Below are positions 23,926 through 37,822 of a stretch of DNA of 64,000 bases, one piece after another. Source of the stretch: Hyaloscypha bicolor E (lineage: Eukaryota; Ascomycota; Leotiomycetes; Helotiales; Hyaloscyphaceae); assembly GCF_002865645.1 (NCBI RefSeq), contig NW_020194664.1, positions 331,562-395,561 of the forward strand, written 5' to 3'. A program made the translations under genes and the position numbers. Positions within the stretch are counted from its first letter, which is position 1. Every line of letters begins with the position of its first letter. The notes below the pieces were generated by a model. That model was given only the letters and a program-made list of their open reading frames with translations, was not told the origin of the DNA and searched no databases.

Positions 23926-26900
23926 ATACTAATTCTTATATAGAATTCGCTTTAAAAATTAAATATAAATTAGAATTCTTAATTTAATATATTATATAAA
24001 ATAAAAATAAAAATACTAGTTATTTAGTTATAATTATATCTTATATAAGAATTATAATTAGATATTAATATAAGTAATCTATAAATATAATAATTATATT
24101 ATAATTCGCTTTATTTTCTAAATAGTTTTTAAAATTTATAATAATATATTACTAGAAATAATTAGAAATTAGAAAGAAATAAAATAAATTAGATTTCTTG
24201 TTTTTAAATATATATAATTTTCTATAAATATAATAGTTATTATAGTATTAATTAATATTCTTATTTATTAATAACTAGTAATATTTTTTTTAAATAACTA
24301 ATAAAGTTTTATATATTTAGAATATTTGAAAAGAAATTTATTATATATTTTATAAATTAGAATAATATATTAGAATAATTCGAGTATTATTTTATTTTTT
24401 ATAATATAAAGTTTTTTATAATATTTAAATATTACTTTTAGTTTAGGCTATTATATATAGCTTTTTTAAATCTAGTAATAAATAATTATTTTATAGAATC
24501 TTATTTACTAGTTATAAGCTATTATATTTAATAAAAGCTTCTAATAATACTTTTATAAAGGCAATTATAATAGAGGTTATTAATAAAGCTTTTAGGAAAA
24601 TACTTTTTTTAAAGAAATTATATCTTTAATAGAAATATATATCTTAGAAAAATCTTTAATATATATTTAATTTTTAGAACCGAATTCCGGATTAAATAAA
24701 CTAATTTTATAAAATATTATTATAAGCTATAAATTATAGTTAATTTTCGAATTAATTTTATTTTTAGAAAAAAGTATTTGAGTTTATAACTTTTTCTTAA
24801 TCTAGTTTTAAATATCTATTTTATTTTATTTTTATAATAAAGTATTTATTTATTTATTTAATTTTCTAAAATAATATATAAGCTTAAAATAATAGTAAAA
24901 TAAAAGCTTAATTTATTTAGCTTATTAAAAAGAGAGCTTTTTAGTAATTATAAAATATTCTAAAATATAATAGTTAAAATAAACTTTAAAAGAAGTATTT
25001 TAAAAACTCTTTAACTTAGTTTTTTATTTTTCTAGTATTTGTATTATAGTTAATACTTTCTTATTATATATATTATAATTAAATTTTATTAGAAATATAA
25101 TTTTAGAAAAATAAACTATAAAATATTCAAGATTTATTTCTGGGTTTTATTAAAAAATGAACTAGTAATTACTTTTTTAAATATATTTATTTCTATTATT
25201 ATTAATAAATCTAAATTATAGTATTATAGAACTAGAATAGAAATTATAGTTTTTTTTAGATAATTAAAAACCTTTTAATATTATTTAAATTATTTAATAG
25301 AATTATTCTTTTTTATAAATAAGATAAAAGATTTAATAATATATTTATAAAAGTTATAAAAGCCAAAACAGAATTATATATCTTTAATTATTTTTAAAAG
25401 TTATTAGTTATATATTATTTTAATACTAAATATAAAATAATAAAACTCAAATATTTTATATATATAATTTTATATTCCGATTTTTTAATATTTGTTTATT
25501 TTCTTATAAAATATAAATAATTTAATATTTTTTATATATATTATTTATATTCTATTAGGTTTTTTAAATAAATAAAAATATTATTAAAATATATTATTTA
25601 AAAGATATATTATTCATATAATATTAATATATAACCGGGCTATTTATAAAGCCTTTTTAGAAAATATTATATTTATATACTTTATAATAAATATAAAACA
25701 TTATTAGTTTTTAAAAGTCTAAATTTATAGTTATATAATAGAAAGCTTAGTAAATATCTAATTTAATATAGATTTTGGCTTTAGATAATTAATTTAAAGT
25801 CTTATTAATAAATAAAAGAAAATATTAATTCTTTTAAATAATAGAAATTAATATAAATATATAAACTTCTATTTACTTTTTTTTATAAATAAAACTAATA
25901 AAATAAAAAGAATATAATTAGTTTTAATAGAATTCTTAATTAAATTATTTTTAAAAAAATATTTAATTTCTGGAAGCTTTTAAATAGATTATTACTAAAG
26001 AAATTAATATCTAATACTTTTAGTTTCTTTTAGACCTTTAATTTAAATCTTATAATTATATAGTTTATAGAAAAAAGTAATATTAAATTCTTTTTAAAGA
26101 AAATAGAAATATATTTTTTAAATTTCGAAAATAATATTCTCTAAAGCTATTAAACCTTTATTTCTTTCGGTTATTAATTCTCTAGGCCAGGAATAGCTTT
26201 TTTTTTTCCGAGCCTTAAGCTTTTATTAATCTTATAAATAAAGATTTAACTAATAATATTATTTTATTTTTTAATTATATAATTAAATATTATAAAAATA
26301 AAAATAACTAAATCTAATATTTGCTTTTTATTAAGGATTTCCTTTTATTTCTTTAACTTTTATTTAAATATTATATTTTAATTGACTTATAAAAGCTTCT
26401 TTTTTATAATCTTATATAATTCTTTCTAATTAGTTTAAAAAAAGAAAAGCTATTTAAGAATAATAGATTTCCAGAAATAGCTTATAATAAAATCTTATTA
26501 TTTAGTATTTTTTTAATATTTCTTATTAGGTTATTTCTTTAGTTATTATTAAAAAATATTAATAATATAACTAAATTATATAGATTTGGGCTTATTCTTT
26601 ATTTATATATATTTGTATCTTCTATAATTAACTAGAATATTAATTATTGGAATAGTTATATTACAAATTTCCTAATTCTATAACTAGTTATATAATCTCG
26701 TATTATAAATATAACTCGACTAGTAAACTAGTTTCCTTTATATTTAGCAGATTTAAGAATTATATATTAGTATTATAATACTATAATTCCTATTTCTAAA
26801 TAATAATAACCTTATTAATTTTAATATATTAGTATTTTTATATTTATATAATAGTATTATATATTATTAGTAAACTAATATTAATATATATAGCCCATTT

Positions 26901-29900
26901 TCTATTAAAAGTAATATTATAATCTTTAAGATTTAAAATAATTATAAATATATTAATATTTTATTTATTAATTAGAAATAAAACTTTAATATACTTCTTA
27001 GTAAACTTATCTAGCTTTCTATTAAAACTATATATAATATAGAATAAAAAAAGGAATTATAGTTTTATTTTTAAGAATTTCTTTATAAGCTAAATAAACT
27101 TTATATTAATAAAAGTATAATTATTAGCTTTAGTATTAATAATAGAAAAAAACTTAATTTCTAATTTATTTATATTAATAATATAAGATATTATAAAAAT
27201 ATCTTCTTTTATTAAATAAATTAAATAAATTTCTATTAAATTCATATTATAAGTTCCTAAAATAAAAACTTTTTTTTATAAATACTTATTTTCTAGTTTT
27301 ATATTAGAATTAGAACTTGAATTCTTTAAATATTCTATTAGAATAGAAACTAGATATTTTAATAAAATAGAAATTAAGCCTGATTTAATTCTAAAAAAAG
27401 CTATTTTAGTTTCTTATTATATCTAACTAGATAATACTTAATATAATAGCTAAACTCGTTATAATTATAATATTTAATAATTAAGAAATTTTTAATCTTT
27501 ATAGAATATTACTTATATTTATAAAAAAAAAGTATATATTTAATAAAAGTAATTAATATAAATTCCTTAGATTTCTTTTTAGAAACATAAGAAAATATAA
27601 TATTAGAAGTAAATTTAACTAAAATAGTTTTTATTTTTTTATTTTTTTTATATATAGCCTTAATTTACTAATTATTAATAATATAATATTAAGTAAAACA
27701 AATATTATTAATAAAAGAATTACTATAATATATATATACTAATTTCTAAAGCTTTAGTAAAAGCTTTTTATTTAATTTATATTTAATATCTTAAAAACTA
27801 TTTTTAAGAAAAAAATATAGATTTCCTGAAATATTTAACTAGAATATATTTAAAGCTTATTAAAGTTATAATATATATTTTATATCTTATTAGAATTAGA
27901 ATATAATTTCTTTAGATAAGAATATAATTCTAAAAGCTAGTAATATTAATTCGAATTATTTTTATATATATAAAAATTAATTAGAGTAAAAATATTACTT
28001 ATAAATCTATTAGAAATATAAATAATTTTAAGATTTTTTAAAAAACATAAATTAATATTTCCTTATAGCTTATTTTTAATCTAAATTAGCTAGTTATTAA
28101 AAATAGTATAATTTCTAATAAAAAGAATTAGATTTAGGAACTTAATAATTCTAGTATTTCTAAAAGAAATATAAGATATAAGGAATTCTAAATAGAAATA
28201 AATAAAAAATGGTTCGGAATTCTTTAAAAAGAAATTCGAAATAGCTAGAATTATAGAAATAATAGAAATAGATAAAATAGAAATAATTAAAGTTATTATA
28301 AACTAATTTATTATAGTTATATAATATTTAATATTATTCTCGAATTTAATATTATAAAGCTTAATATTTTTAAAAAAATCTTTAATAGTTTTATAACTTG
28401 TTTTATATAAAATAGTTTTCTTAAAATTCTTTTAATAGCTAGTAATAATTAATTTCTTTAGGTTATTTATATAGTTCTTTAATAATAATAAGCTAATTAA
28501 TATATAGAAGCTTTTTTTTCTATAGATTTATCTAAAAACCCTCTATAAATATTAATAAAATATTTGATTTAAAAAGGGCGATTAATAGAATAACCTGGAT
28601 TAATAAAAACTTTAGAAGAAATTAATATTATTTCGGATTATATAATATTTCAGAAAATTAATTCATTATATTTTTCCTTTATTATATTCTTTCTAATAAT
28701 CTTATTACTAGTATATATATAGGGCCTATAAGATTATAAAATAGAGCTTAAAAATAATAGTTAGATTATTAGCTTATAAATATCTATTATTTTAGAACTT
28801 AATTAAAGAATAGCCTTTATATAAGTTTTTTTAATTTTTAAAGTTTTTAGAAAAGTTTCTAATATATTATTAGTATATATTTATAAAGATATAAATACCT
28901 GATTTTTTTAAAAATTCTAAAGTTTTTTGCTTTTATTATTCTGAAATCTATTATTTATATTTCTGAGATTCTATTATTTTAGTACTATTTATATTTCTAA
29001 TAGTATTAAATTAATTAATTTAAAATCCTTTATAAAATTAAAGTAAATAAGATTTAAATACTATTATAGATATAGTATTTAGGGCTTAAAAAGCAAAATA
29101 GAAAGTTCTTTATAAAAATAATTTAAAGCTAAAAAAGAAAAAACTAGAATATAGAAGACTATAAAAAATATATATATATATTTTATAATATATTAGTTCT
29201 AAAGAAATTTAGCTTTCTAAATATTTCAAATATATTTCTCTAATAAAATAGCTATATTATATATATTTGGAAAATATTTAGAAATTATAATAATTATTAT
29301 ATTCCGAATAATACTTTAAAATAAAATTAAAAGCAGCTAGCTTTTCTATTTATTTTATTTAATAACTATTTAATTTTCTTTTAATTATAAAATATTTCAA
29401 GTTATTATAATTTATTTTAATAATAATAATATACTAAATATATATTAAATAATATTATTAAATATAGAATATTAGAATAATAGCTAAGAATTTAAAATTA
29501 TATATTTTATATTTATTTTTAATTATAATTCTTTTTTTCAAACAAAAAATAATAAAATATTATCTAGTTTTTATTTCTTTATTAAAAAGCTAGAAAATTA
29601 TATTTATAATTATAAATCTTAAAGTATTTATTTTTATATAAATCTTTGAAACTAGATTAAAATAATAAAAAACTAATATTATTATAAATATAACTTCTAG
29701 TTTCCTAAAAGCTTTATTTATTTTATTTATCTAGCTAAAATAATATTATAGTTTTTTTTATTAATTTTTATTAAATTAATTAATTCTTTTATTATTCTAG
29801 AATATTTATAAATAAACTTCTAATAAAAGTTAATAAAACTCAGATATATTTAAATTTCCCGGATATTATTTTTTAAGGCTAACTATTTTCTAATAACTAT

Positions 29901-30228
29901 AATCTAACTAGTTTTTATTTTTATATTATCTGAACTAATTATAAATCTCAAAAAAAAATTATATTAAACTTATATTTTATTAAATTTATAAATAACTAGT
30001 ATTATTATAACTATTTAAATATATATTAGACTATTATTATATATTATTTTAAGTTTTTAAAATAAATTAAAATATTATCTAAATAGATTATATAAATAAT
30101 AGTTACAAAGCCTATTAATATATAATTAATATATATTTGAAATATTATTAGAATATTAGGAAATCTAAAAAATATAATATAATATTTAAAATAATATTTT
30201 TTATTTATTATTCTTTCGAATTTATAAT
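23926..30228 (-). mobile_element. Ty3/gypsy retrotransposon 2, C-terminal half
   Basis: Read on the minus strand, the stretch just left of the copia insertion (30,228 down to about 29,760) gives YINYILIGFVTIIYIIYLDN, then ILIYFKNL. This is the gypsy RT pattern (YINxALxGFVDVxCVVYLDDILIYS) with YLDD now YLDN. Further left come connection and integrase regions too degraded to delimit. The other half, with the rest of RT, continues at 36,816 beyond the copia element. A solo copia LTR lies inside at about 26,639-26,880. The left end of the element is not visible. Confidence 0.7.
26639..26880 (+). repeat. solo copia LTR
   Basis: The stretch matches the copia LTR in the orientation of copy A, ending TTAGTAAACTAATA at 26,880. 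It contains the shared block TAATACTATAATTCCTATTT (with neighbours) and AACTCGACTAGTAAACTAG. The 5' boundary is eroded. No internal copia sequence adjoins it, so it is a solo LTR within gypsy 2. Confidence 0.65.
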
Positions 30229-30513
30229 TATTAATATAACTATTTCTTTAGGAATTATATATATAATTACGAGATATGAGATATAAGATATAAGTAATAG
30301 GATATAGGATACGGGATATAGTTATATAACCTTATATTCTATAGGTAACTCGACTAGTAAACTAGATTCTTTTAGGCTTAGTAGATTTAAGAATTATATA
30401 TTAATACTATAATACTATAATTCCTATTTCTAAATAATAATAACTTTACTAACTAATATAACTAGTATTTCTATATCTATATAATAGTATTATATATTAC
30501 TAGTAAATTAATA
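30229..30513 (+). repeat. 5' LTR of copia copy A (285 bp)
   Basis: Begins TATTAATATAAC and ends AGTAAATTAATA, the RIP-altered forms of TGTTAG...CTAACA. It contains short ATCCCGT/ACGGGAT-type internal repeats near 30,265-30,325, as do the other copies. Confidence 0.88.
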
Positions 30514-32676
30514 CTAATTAGTTTATATATATGAATTAAAAAAATATTTTAGATTAGTTCTAAAAATATTTAATAACTTAAAATAAATCTAGTCTATTCT
30601 ATATTAAGAGAGAAACTACTTATTAACTTTATAAAAGTATTTAATAGCTTATAGAAAATATACTAGCTTTTACTAATTAATAAATAATTAGCTATTTAAC
30701 TATTTATTTATTTAACTTTTATTATTTTTTAAAACTAATATCTTTTGGCTCCAAAACTATTTTTTTAGAAACTATCTTTTCTATTTATATAATATCTATA
30801 TTTACGGAATTCTTTCTTTAAAATATATATCCTATATATATCCTTAAAGCTCTTTAACTACTACTTTAATTTTATTATTAAATCAAGTTCTTTAAGCTTT
30901 AGATCCTCCCGGAATTATAATATTTTATTTCCTAAATTTCTTATTACAGACGAAATATTTAAGAGCAAAATATTTATTTTAATACCCTTAATATCTCTAT
31001 ATATCTGAAATATCTAGTATCTAAATCAGGTATCTAATATCTTAATAACTAGATATCTAGTATCTTAATTAGATATCTAAACTAGATATCTAATATCTAA
31101 ACCAGATATCTAGATATCTTTACTACTAAATCCTTTCTATAAACCTATTATAAACTATCTTATTTTTAAACTCCTTTTACTATAAACTATATATATATAC
31201 TAAAGAAAACCTAAACTCGGTTTAATATAAATACTAATAAGAGAAAGAAGCTAATTAAGAAATAGAAGAATATTATTAATCTAGTAATTATAATAAAAAC
31301 TAAATTTTAGAAATATATAATTACTAAGATATATTAGTATATCTTATATAAAAAGAATAATAATAATCTATAAAATCTATTTTAGAATAACTTTAAAAAC
31401 TTTAATATTATAATATATAATCTAATAAATCATATACTTAGATAGAATCTTTAAACCTAACTTTAGTATAATAGTATTTATATTAAATAGAATTATAGAA
31501 ACCTTATTATTATATAATTCTTTATTAATCTTATTTAAAAAAGAATAAAGAATATATAAAATAAAGCTAATATTATTAATAATAGTCTAATTAGAATAGA
31601 TCTTTTTTTAGAGACCTATTATATTAGTTTATCTTATTTTAGATAAAACTAGATATAAGAAAACTAGATAATCTTAGTTAAGAAATTAAGTTATTTATTT
31701 ATCTTTTCTAAATTAAAACTATTTACTACTTTTACCTTTATTACTACTAGTATTACTATTAAACCCGAATTACTATTAATTAATACCTATTATTTCTATT
31801 AGAAAGCTTATTAGAGAAATAATAAAAAAATATTTTAAAATATAGAAATATAATAGAACTAATAATAGTTCTAATTATAAACTTACTATTTTCCTTAATA
31901 TTTACTAATATATAAAGCTTTCTAAGAAGATACTAATAAGAGCTCTTCCTATTATATTAAAGGAACTAATATAAGACTACTTCTATAATAACTAGCTCTT
32001 GAGCTATATATATAAAAAGGCCTATATAAATATCTATAGCTTTTTTAAAAGCCCCGGTTTCTATTATTAAAATTTAGATAAATAAAATACTATTACCTTA
32101 ATAACTATAATAGTAAAAGACCCTGAAAAAACAATATTTAAGCTTATTTAAATACTAATTAATAACCTATATAAATTATAATATAGCCTTATTTCTATTT
32201 TATAAAATACTAAATTCCTATATAATAAGATTATTACTTCTTATTAAGGCTTACTAGTATACTAATATATAGTTTTAGACTCTTCTAATAATCTCGGCTA
32301 GTTTATTAATAAGCTTTAATTATCTATTATTATCTATAAGAAGAAATAATAAATTAATACCCAGATTCTCTTTACTAATTAATAATACTATTCTTAAAAC
32401 CTTCCAAACTACTATTTATCGGGAAATTATTAATATAAATCTAGTTATAACTTCAGAATTCGTAATAACTACTTTAAGTCTCGTAATTATAATAATTATA
32501 TTCTAAAGTTATATTTTATATATAAGAGACCCAAATACTATTTATAGAAATATATATTAGAGAAATAAAAGACTAAGAAAGCTTAATTTAAGAATAGAAA
32601 TATTTACTAATTTAGATCCCGAAATACCTATAATTTTAATAAATATTTTAGTAATACTTATATATAATATATTACT

Positions 32677-32806
32677 ATTACGTGGCACTAGTCACGTGGT
32701 GCCACTGCACGTGACTTAGCGTGTAGCCAGTGCTTTTAGCCGGGCATATAGCCTTTAGCTCAATTCAAGCTCTTTATTACTACTGCAATATTACCTTATT
32801 ATAATA
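32677..32806. mobile_element. 130-bp GC-retaining insert in copia copy A
   Basis: The insert is absent from the corresponding position of copia copy B (about 58,890). It starts TTACGTGGCACTAGTCACGT and ends CTTATTATAATA. The flanks ATTACTA (32,670-32,676) and ATTACCG (32,807-32,813) look like a 7-bp target duplication differing by two transitions. It includes the hairpin GTGGCAC...GTGCCAC and CACGTGACTT. No terminal inverted repeats or coding content. Its start and end resemble the insert at 36,486. Confidence 0.6.
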
Positions 32807-35800
32807 ATTACCGAATTTAAAAAAGAAAAGAATAATAAAAATAGTAAAAATAAACTAGTAAATAATATTTTTAAAGCCTTACTAGTAGAAATAAATAAAG
32901 AAAAGAAATATTATTCTAATTTCTATTTCACTTTTATTAAAAGTTTTTTAGCTACTTTTATAGCTTCTATTTCTATTATTTCTATAACTAATACTCTTAT
33001 AAATAATCTTATTTTTCTTTTTTTTTATATATTAAATAATAAATAATAAATATTTAAATATTTATAATTAATATTAGAATTTCTAAATTTTTAATTACTA
33101 GTTCTAACTAATTCCAAGCTTTATAATAAACTAATAATAGTATTAAACTTAATAAAACTACTAAAGATTCAATTAATATCTAGTTTAGTATTAGATCTAT
33201 ATTTTCTATTAAATCTATAATAATAAGAATACTAATTAGGCAAATATAATTTTATATTATATTTATAAAGACTCTATTTCTATTTAGCTTAGCTAATATA
33301 GACAAGCTAGAAATCTATTTTAATAATCTTACTAATTATCTTATTACTTCTATTAGATACTTTATATTTATAATATAATATTTTAGATATTTTTTCCTAT
33401 TTTAAAATACTATTCTATAAAGCTTTATTTTCGAATTCTTTATTTATAATTCCTGCTTTCTTATAGAGATTAAATTATAATATCTATATTACTATTTTAG
33501 TTATTTATTTATTAATAAGCTCCGAAATATACTAGAATAAATAGACTATAATATTAATATAGAAGTTTTTAAATACCTTATAAAATATTATAAGTAATAC
33601 TAGAAATTCGAATAATTACTAGAATAATTCAAGTTTAATTTAAGAGATAATATTAGCTTTAATTACTTTATTATTATTAATATTTTCTATATTTCCGGTA
33701 AGCTTATATTTTGTATTATTAATAAAGGTATTTAATATTAAGCTAGCTAATAACTTTAAAATATTAGTATATTATATACTTGGGATATCCTAAAATAGTA
33801 TTAAATTAATATCTATTTAGGCCTTCCTAATTAGATTATAGTAAATACCGGAAAGTAGTTTACTAGTAAGAAGTTTATTTAACTTATAAATACTATAGGA
33901 ACTAAAGTTAAAATTATTCTTATAAAAGCTTATAATTCTATTAGAAATATAGAATATTACTATAACCTGATTTAATATATTTATCTTATTATTATAGCCG
34001 AAATTAATAGAATTAATAAGAATACTATATTTTAAATAGCTTTTAAGGCTATTAATAATTTTACTAGACCTAATAGTATTATTTTAATTCTCTTAATTTA
34101 TAGTATTTTATTTTAAATAACTAAATATAATATTTTATTACTAATTATATTATAGTAATTAGTAATACTTAAGAAAGTAATAATAGAAATTCAGAAGCTT
34201 TAAACTAAATACCAGATTATAAATACCCTAAATATCCTAAATAGTTCTAATATTACTAATATTTATAAACTTTTCTTGAATTCGGATATTCTTATATAAT
34301 ATAAAGGAAATATTAGTTAATCTAGTAATTAGAATAGGCTATATAAGCTAGTAGCTATTAATAAAAAGAACTATATACTAGCTCTATTATATAGTAATAC
34401 TACCTTTTACTTAACCTCTATAAAGCCCTTTTATATAGGAAATATTAAGGTTATTACTAATAGCCCTAAACTTAAACCTGTTTCTAAACTTTATAATAAG
34501 GCTAAAAGTAATACAGGTATAATTTCTCTTACTATTCCTGCTATTTTACTAAAGTATAATAAAGAATACCCTTATAAAAATCCGGATTTTATAGTATTTC
34601 TATAAGATAATAACTTATATAAGAACTCCTATTAAGTTAAAGTTACTAGCCTTCTAAAAAAGAATATATTTAAAGTTATTTCTAGATTTTAAATACTAAA
34701 AGAAGTATATATTTTTAACTTCCGGTTTATTAATAAAGTTAAGAATAAGGATATAGAAAAAGAGTTTAAGAAATCGCGACTAGTTATCTAGGCTTATAAT
34801 AATAGTAAGAAATATATAATATTAATATAATTACCTATTATTTAATATATTAGCCAGAGAATTATCTTTAATATTACTATTATAATAATAAATACTATAG
34901 AGTTATATTTATATAATATCTTATAAGCTTATATCTAATTAATAACTTTACTTAATTATAATTTTTATATTAATTTATTTTATAAGTTTACTAGAGAACT
35001 AAATCTAAATAATAATTCGGTTCTAAAAGTTATAAAACTATTATATAGTATATTCGAGGCTAGGAACTATTAGCTTAAAACTTACTATTTCTATTATATT
35101 AATAAGCTTTTTATAAAATAATTAACTTATAACTCTTGCCTTCTTTATAGTAAGTAATTCTTCGAAATTATTAGTCTTTAAATTAATAATACTCTATTTA
35201 TTAGAACTAATAATTTTATAAAGGTAAAGTAACTAAAGCTTTAAAAAACTAAGTTCTTAGCTAAGAAATATAAATACCTTATTATTAATTATAATCTCAA
35301 GTTTAATAGAGGTATTATCTATATAGATATTACTAGAATTACTTTTATATAGAAATACTAGTATAAAAACCTTCAAACTATTTCTATAAAAAATACTATT
35401 ATTATAAGAAATAGAAGTACTATTTATTAAGATCTCTTTATTAAAAACTAATATATTACCTAATATACTAGGGAAATATATATTATATTAGTCTATTAAT
35501 TAGAAGCTTTATATAACCTATTAATTACTATTTAAGTTATTAAATTCTCGGAAAATAATATAAAGGCATTTAATTAATATATTTAATAATAAATTAAGAA
35601 TACTATTAAAGAACTAAGATTTATAAAGCTAATAAAGAAGTTCTTATTTTTAATTATTTATAAATAATAGAGATTTCTTTTCCTAAATCGGATATATTCT
35701 AGTTCTAGTAAACGGAACCAGATATACTAATATTATTTACTAGTTCTCTATTAAATACAAGAGAGTTACTAGAAGTATTCTAGCTTTAGAACTTTATAAT

Positions 35801-36179
35801 ATGGCTTATAGCTTTAATATGGGCGCTTTAGTTAAATCTATAATTAATAGAATACTAGAAATAGAACTATTACTAGTAGTTTATATAAATTCAAATTTTT
35901 TATACGAATATTTTATTAAATTAGAAACTACTCGAGAAAAGTATCTAATAATTAATATAATATATCTTTACTAGATATATAAATAATAAGAGATTATAGA
36001 AGTTAAACAGATTAAAGGAGAATTAAATTCTACTAATTTCATAACGAAATCGAAGCTAATAAATACCCTTAAGTATCTAATTAATATAAATACTATATAA
36101 CTAGATATAGAGAAATAGATTAAATATAAATAAAATAGAAAATAGATATATAAGATAGGAAAATATTATAAAAAGAGAA

Positions 36180-36215
36180 GTTATATATAAAAGGCCGCAG
36201 CTTTTAGTATATAAT
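36180..36215. repeat. 36-nt palindrome in the copia 3' region (copy A)
   Basis: GTTATATATAAAAGGCCG followed by its near reverse complement. It lies between the end of the polyprotein and the 3' LTR, as in copy B at 55,398-55,433. Confidence 0.75.
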
Positions 36216-36338
36216 TAAAACCTTAGAAATAATATGGATATATAGAGTATTTGGGAAATCTGGTACTAGGCCGGATTAGGGAATTTATATATAATTAGAG
36301 GAAGATACTATTTTTCGCATTTTTTAGAAAGTTTCTAG

Positions 36339-36810
36339 TATTAGTATAGCTATTTCTTTGAGAGTCACATATATAGTTACGGGATATAGGGCACGGGATA
36401 TAAGTAATAAAATATAGGATATAGGATATAGTTATATAACCTTGCGTCCTATAAGTAACTTGACTAGTAAACTAGACTTCTTTTATTACGAAACCGGGCT
36501 CTAGACTTAGAAAGCAGGTAAAGTGGCTCTTAATCCGAGGATTCTAAACTAAGGAAGGAAGCTTATATATATAGAAGCTTTAGTATTCTAAATACTAGCT
36601 AGCCGCATACGTTATCGCGTGATCACGTGACGCTAAATTTACTAGTAAAGCGGCAGAGTATAATACTTTTAGACTTAGTAGATTTAGAGATCACATATTA
36701 ATACTATAATACTATAATTCCTACTTCTAAATAATAATAACTTTACTAACTAATATAACTAGTATTTTCACGCCTATATAATAGTACTATATATTACTAG
36801 TAAACTAATA
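36339..36810 (+). repeat. 3' LTR of copia copy A, split by a 180-bp insert
   Basis: The LTR runs from TATTAGTATAGC to TAGTAAACTAATA. Without the insert at 36,486-36,665 and its duplicated target it is about 286 bp, matching the 5' LTR. Confidence 0.88.
36486..36665. mobile_element. 180-bp GC-retaining insert in the copia 3' LTR
   Basis: Comparison with the 5' LTR shows an insert flanked by the duplication CTTTTA (36,480-36,485 and 36,666-36,671). It starts TTACGAAACCGGGC and ends GCAGAGTATAATA. It holds GCTAGCCGCATACG and TGATCACGTGACGC, modules shared with other GC-retaining stretches of the window. No terminal inverted repeats and no open frame. It is much less AT-rich than its host, so it is probably younger than the RIP events or too short to be RIP-targeted. 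Confidence 0.7.
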
Positions 36811-37780
36811 ATAATTAATAATAAATATCTTTTAAATTTAGCTTTATATATATTTTATTTTATAAAATTAATTCATTATTTTATTAATAAATAATAATTC
36901 TATTCACATTCTAGTAATTAATATATAAATATAGGCTACTTTTTTTCTTTAAAATAAATATAATTAGAATATTAACTAGACTAATAAAATAATAAATTTA
37001 TTTCTTTTTTAAACTAATATTAAAATATTTCTAAAGAATTTCAAGCTTTTTTTTTATTAAAATATATTAAAAAAATATCTATTAATTAGAATTCTAATTC
37101 TAAATTTATATAGTAAAATATTATATAATAATTAAATAGTATATCTATAGCTTTTATAAAAAATATTTAAAGAAAATTCTAATATTTTTTAAGAAATATA
37201 ACTATTTTATTTATAATAATAATAATAATTCTTAAGTTATTTATTATAAAACAAATAATTAATAGAAAAACATATATTTTATATTTTACTATTTTAATAA
37301 ACTTTCTAATATTTAGAACTTTAATTTTCTATAATTAAATTTAGTATTTTTATATTATTTTCCTATAAGAAATTAAAAAATTAATTTAATAAAACTATAA
37401 AAATCCAAATATTATATTAATATAATTAAAATCAAAATTATATAATATAAAACATATATTAGCCTCTTCTTTTAGTTCTTTAATATATTTTTAATAATAA
37501 TTCTAAAAATATAATTTTTATATAAATAGATTTTGGTTTTATTTAATAAAATTAAATAAATTACTTTTAATATTAATAGAATTCCTATATTTAAAACTAG
37601 TTTTCTTTTTATATAATTAGTCTTTATACCCGAATTAACTAATACTTTAATTCTATTTATACTTTCTTATTTTAATAATAATTTTAATTATTATTCTCGT
37701 TTTAAGAGCTTTATTTTTTATAATATAAATAAATATAATTATTATAAAATATATTTGTTTTCTGGCTTCTTTAATTCTAA

Positions 37781-37822
37781 ATACTTATATATTTTATAAT
37801 TAGACTTATTATAGTTATAATA
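37781..37822 (-). other. RIP-mutated CCHC zinc knuckle of gypsy 2 Gag
   Basis: The minus strand reads YYNYNKSNYKIYKY. Tyr occupies exactly the four positions of the CX2CX4HX4C zinc knuckle. TGT-to-TAT (Cys) and CAT-to-TAT (His) are both RIP-type transitions. Neighbouring residues (YNxxKSxxK) also fit retroviral-type knuckles. Confidence 0.6.

Larger units (their letters stand above)
30229..36810 (+). mobile_element. complete Ty1/copia retrotransposon, copy A, nested in gypsy 2
   Basis: LTRs lie at 30,229-30,513 and 36,339-36,810. A perfect 5-bp target duplication ATAAT sits at 30,224-30,228 and 36,811-36,815. The plus strand reads in copia order. Integrase is at about 33,840-34,140 (FTSKKFI, TIGTKVKIILIKAYNS). 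Reverse transcriptase is at about 34,720-35,530 (FINKVKNKD, KSRLVIQAYNNS, FYINLFYKFTRELNLNN). RNase H is at about 35,765-36,120 (LALELYNMAY, ILEIELLLVVYINS, FITKSKL). Integrase before RT is diagnostic of copia. Catalytic Asp residues have become Asn (YINS for TDS) and many stops are present. Two short GC-retaining inserts interrupt it at 32,677 and 36,486. It sits exactly within the RT of gypsy 2. Confidence 0.92.
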
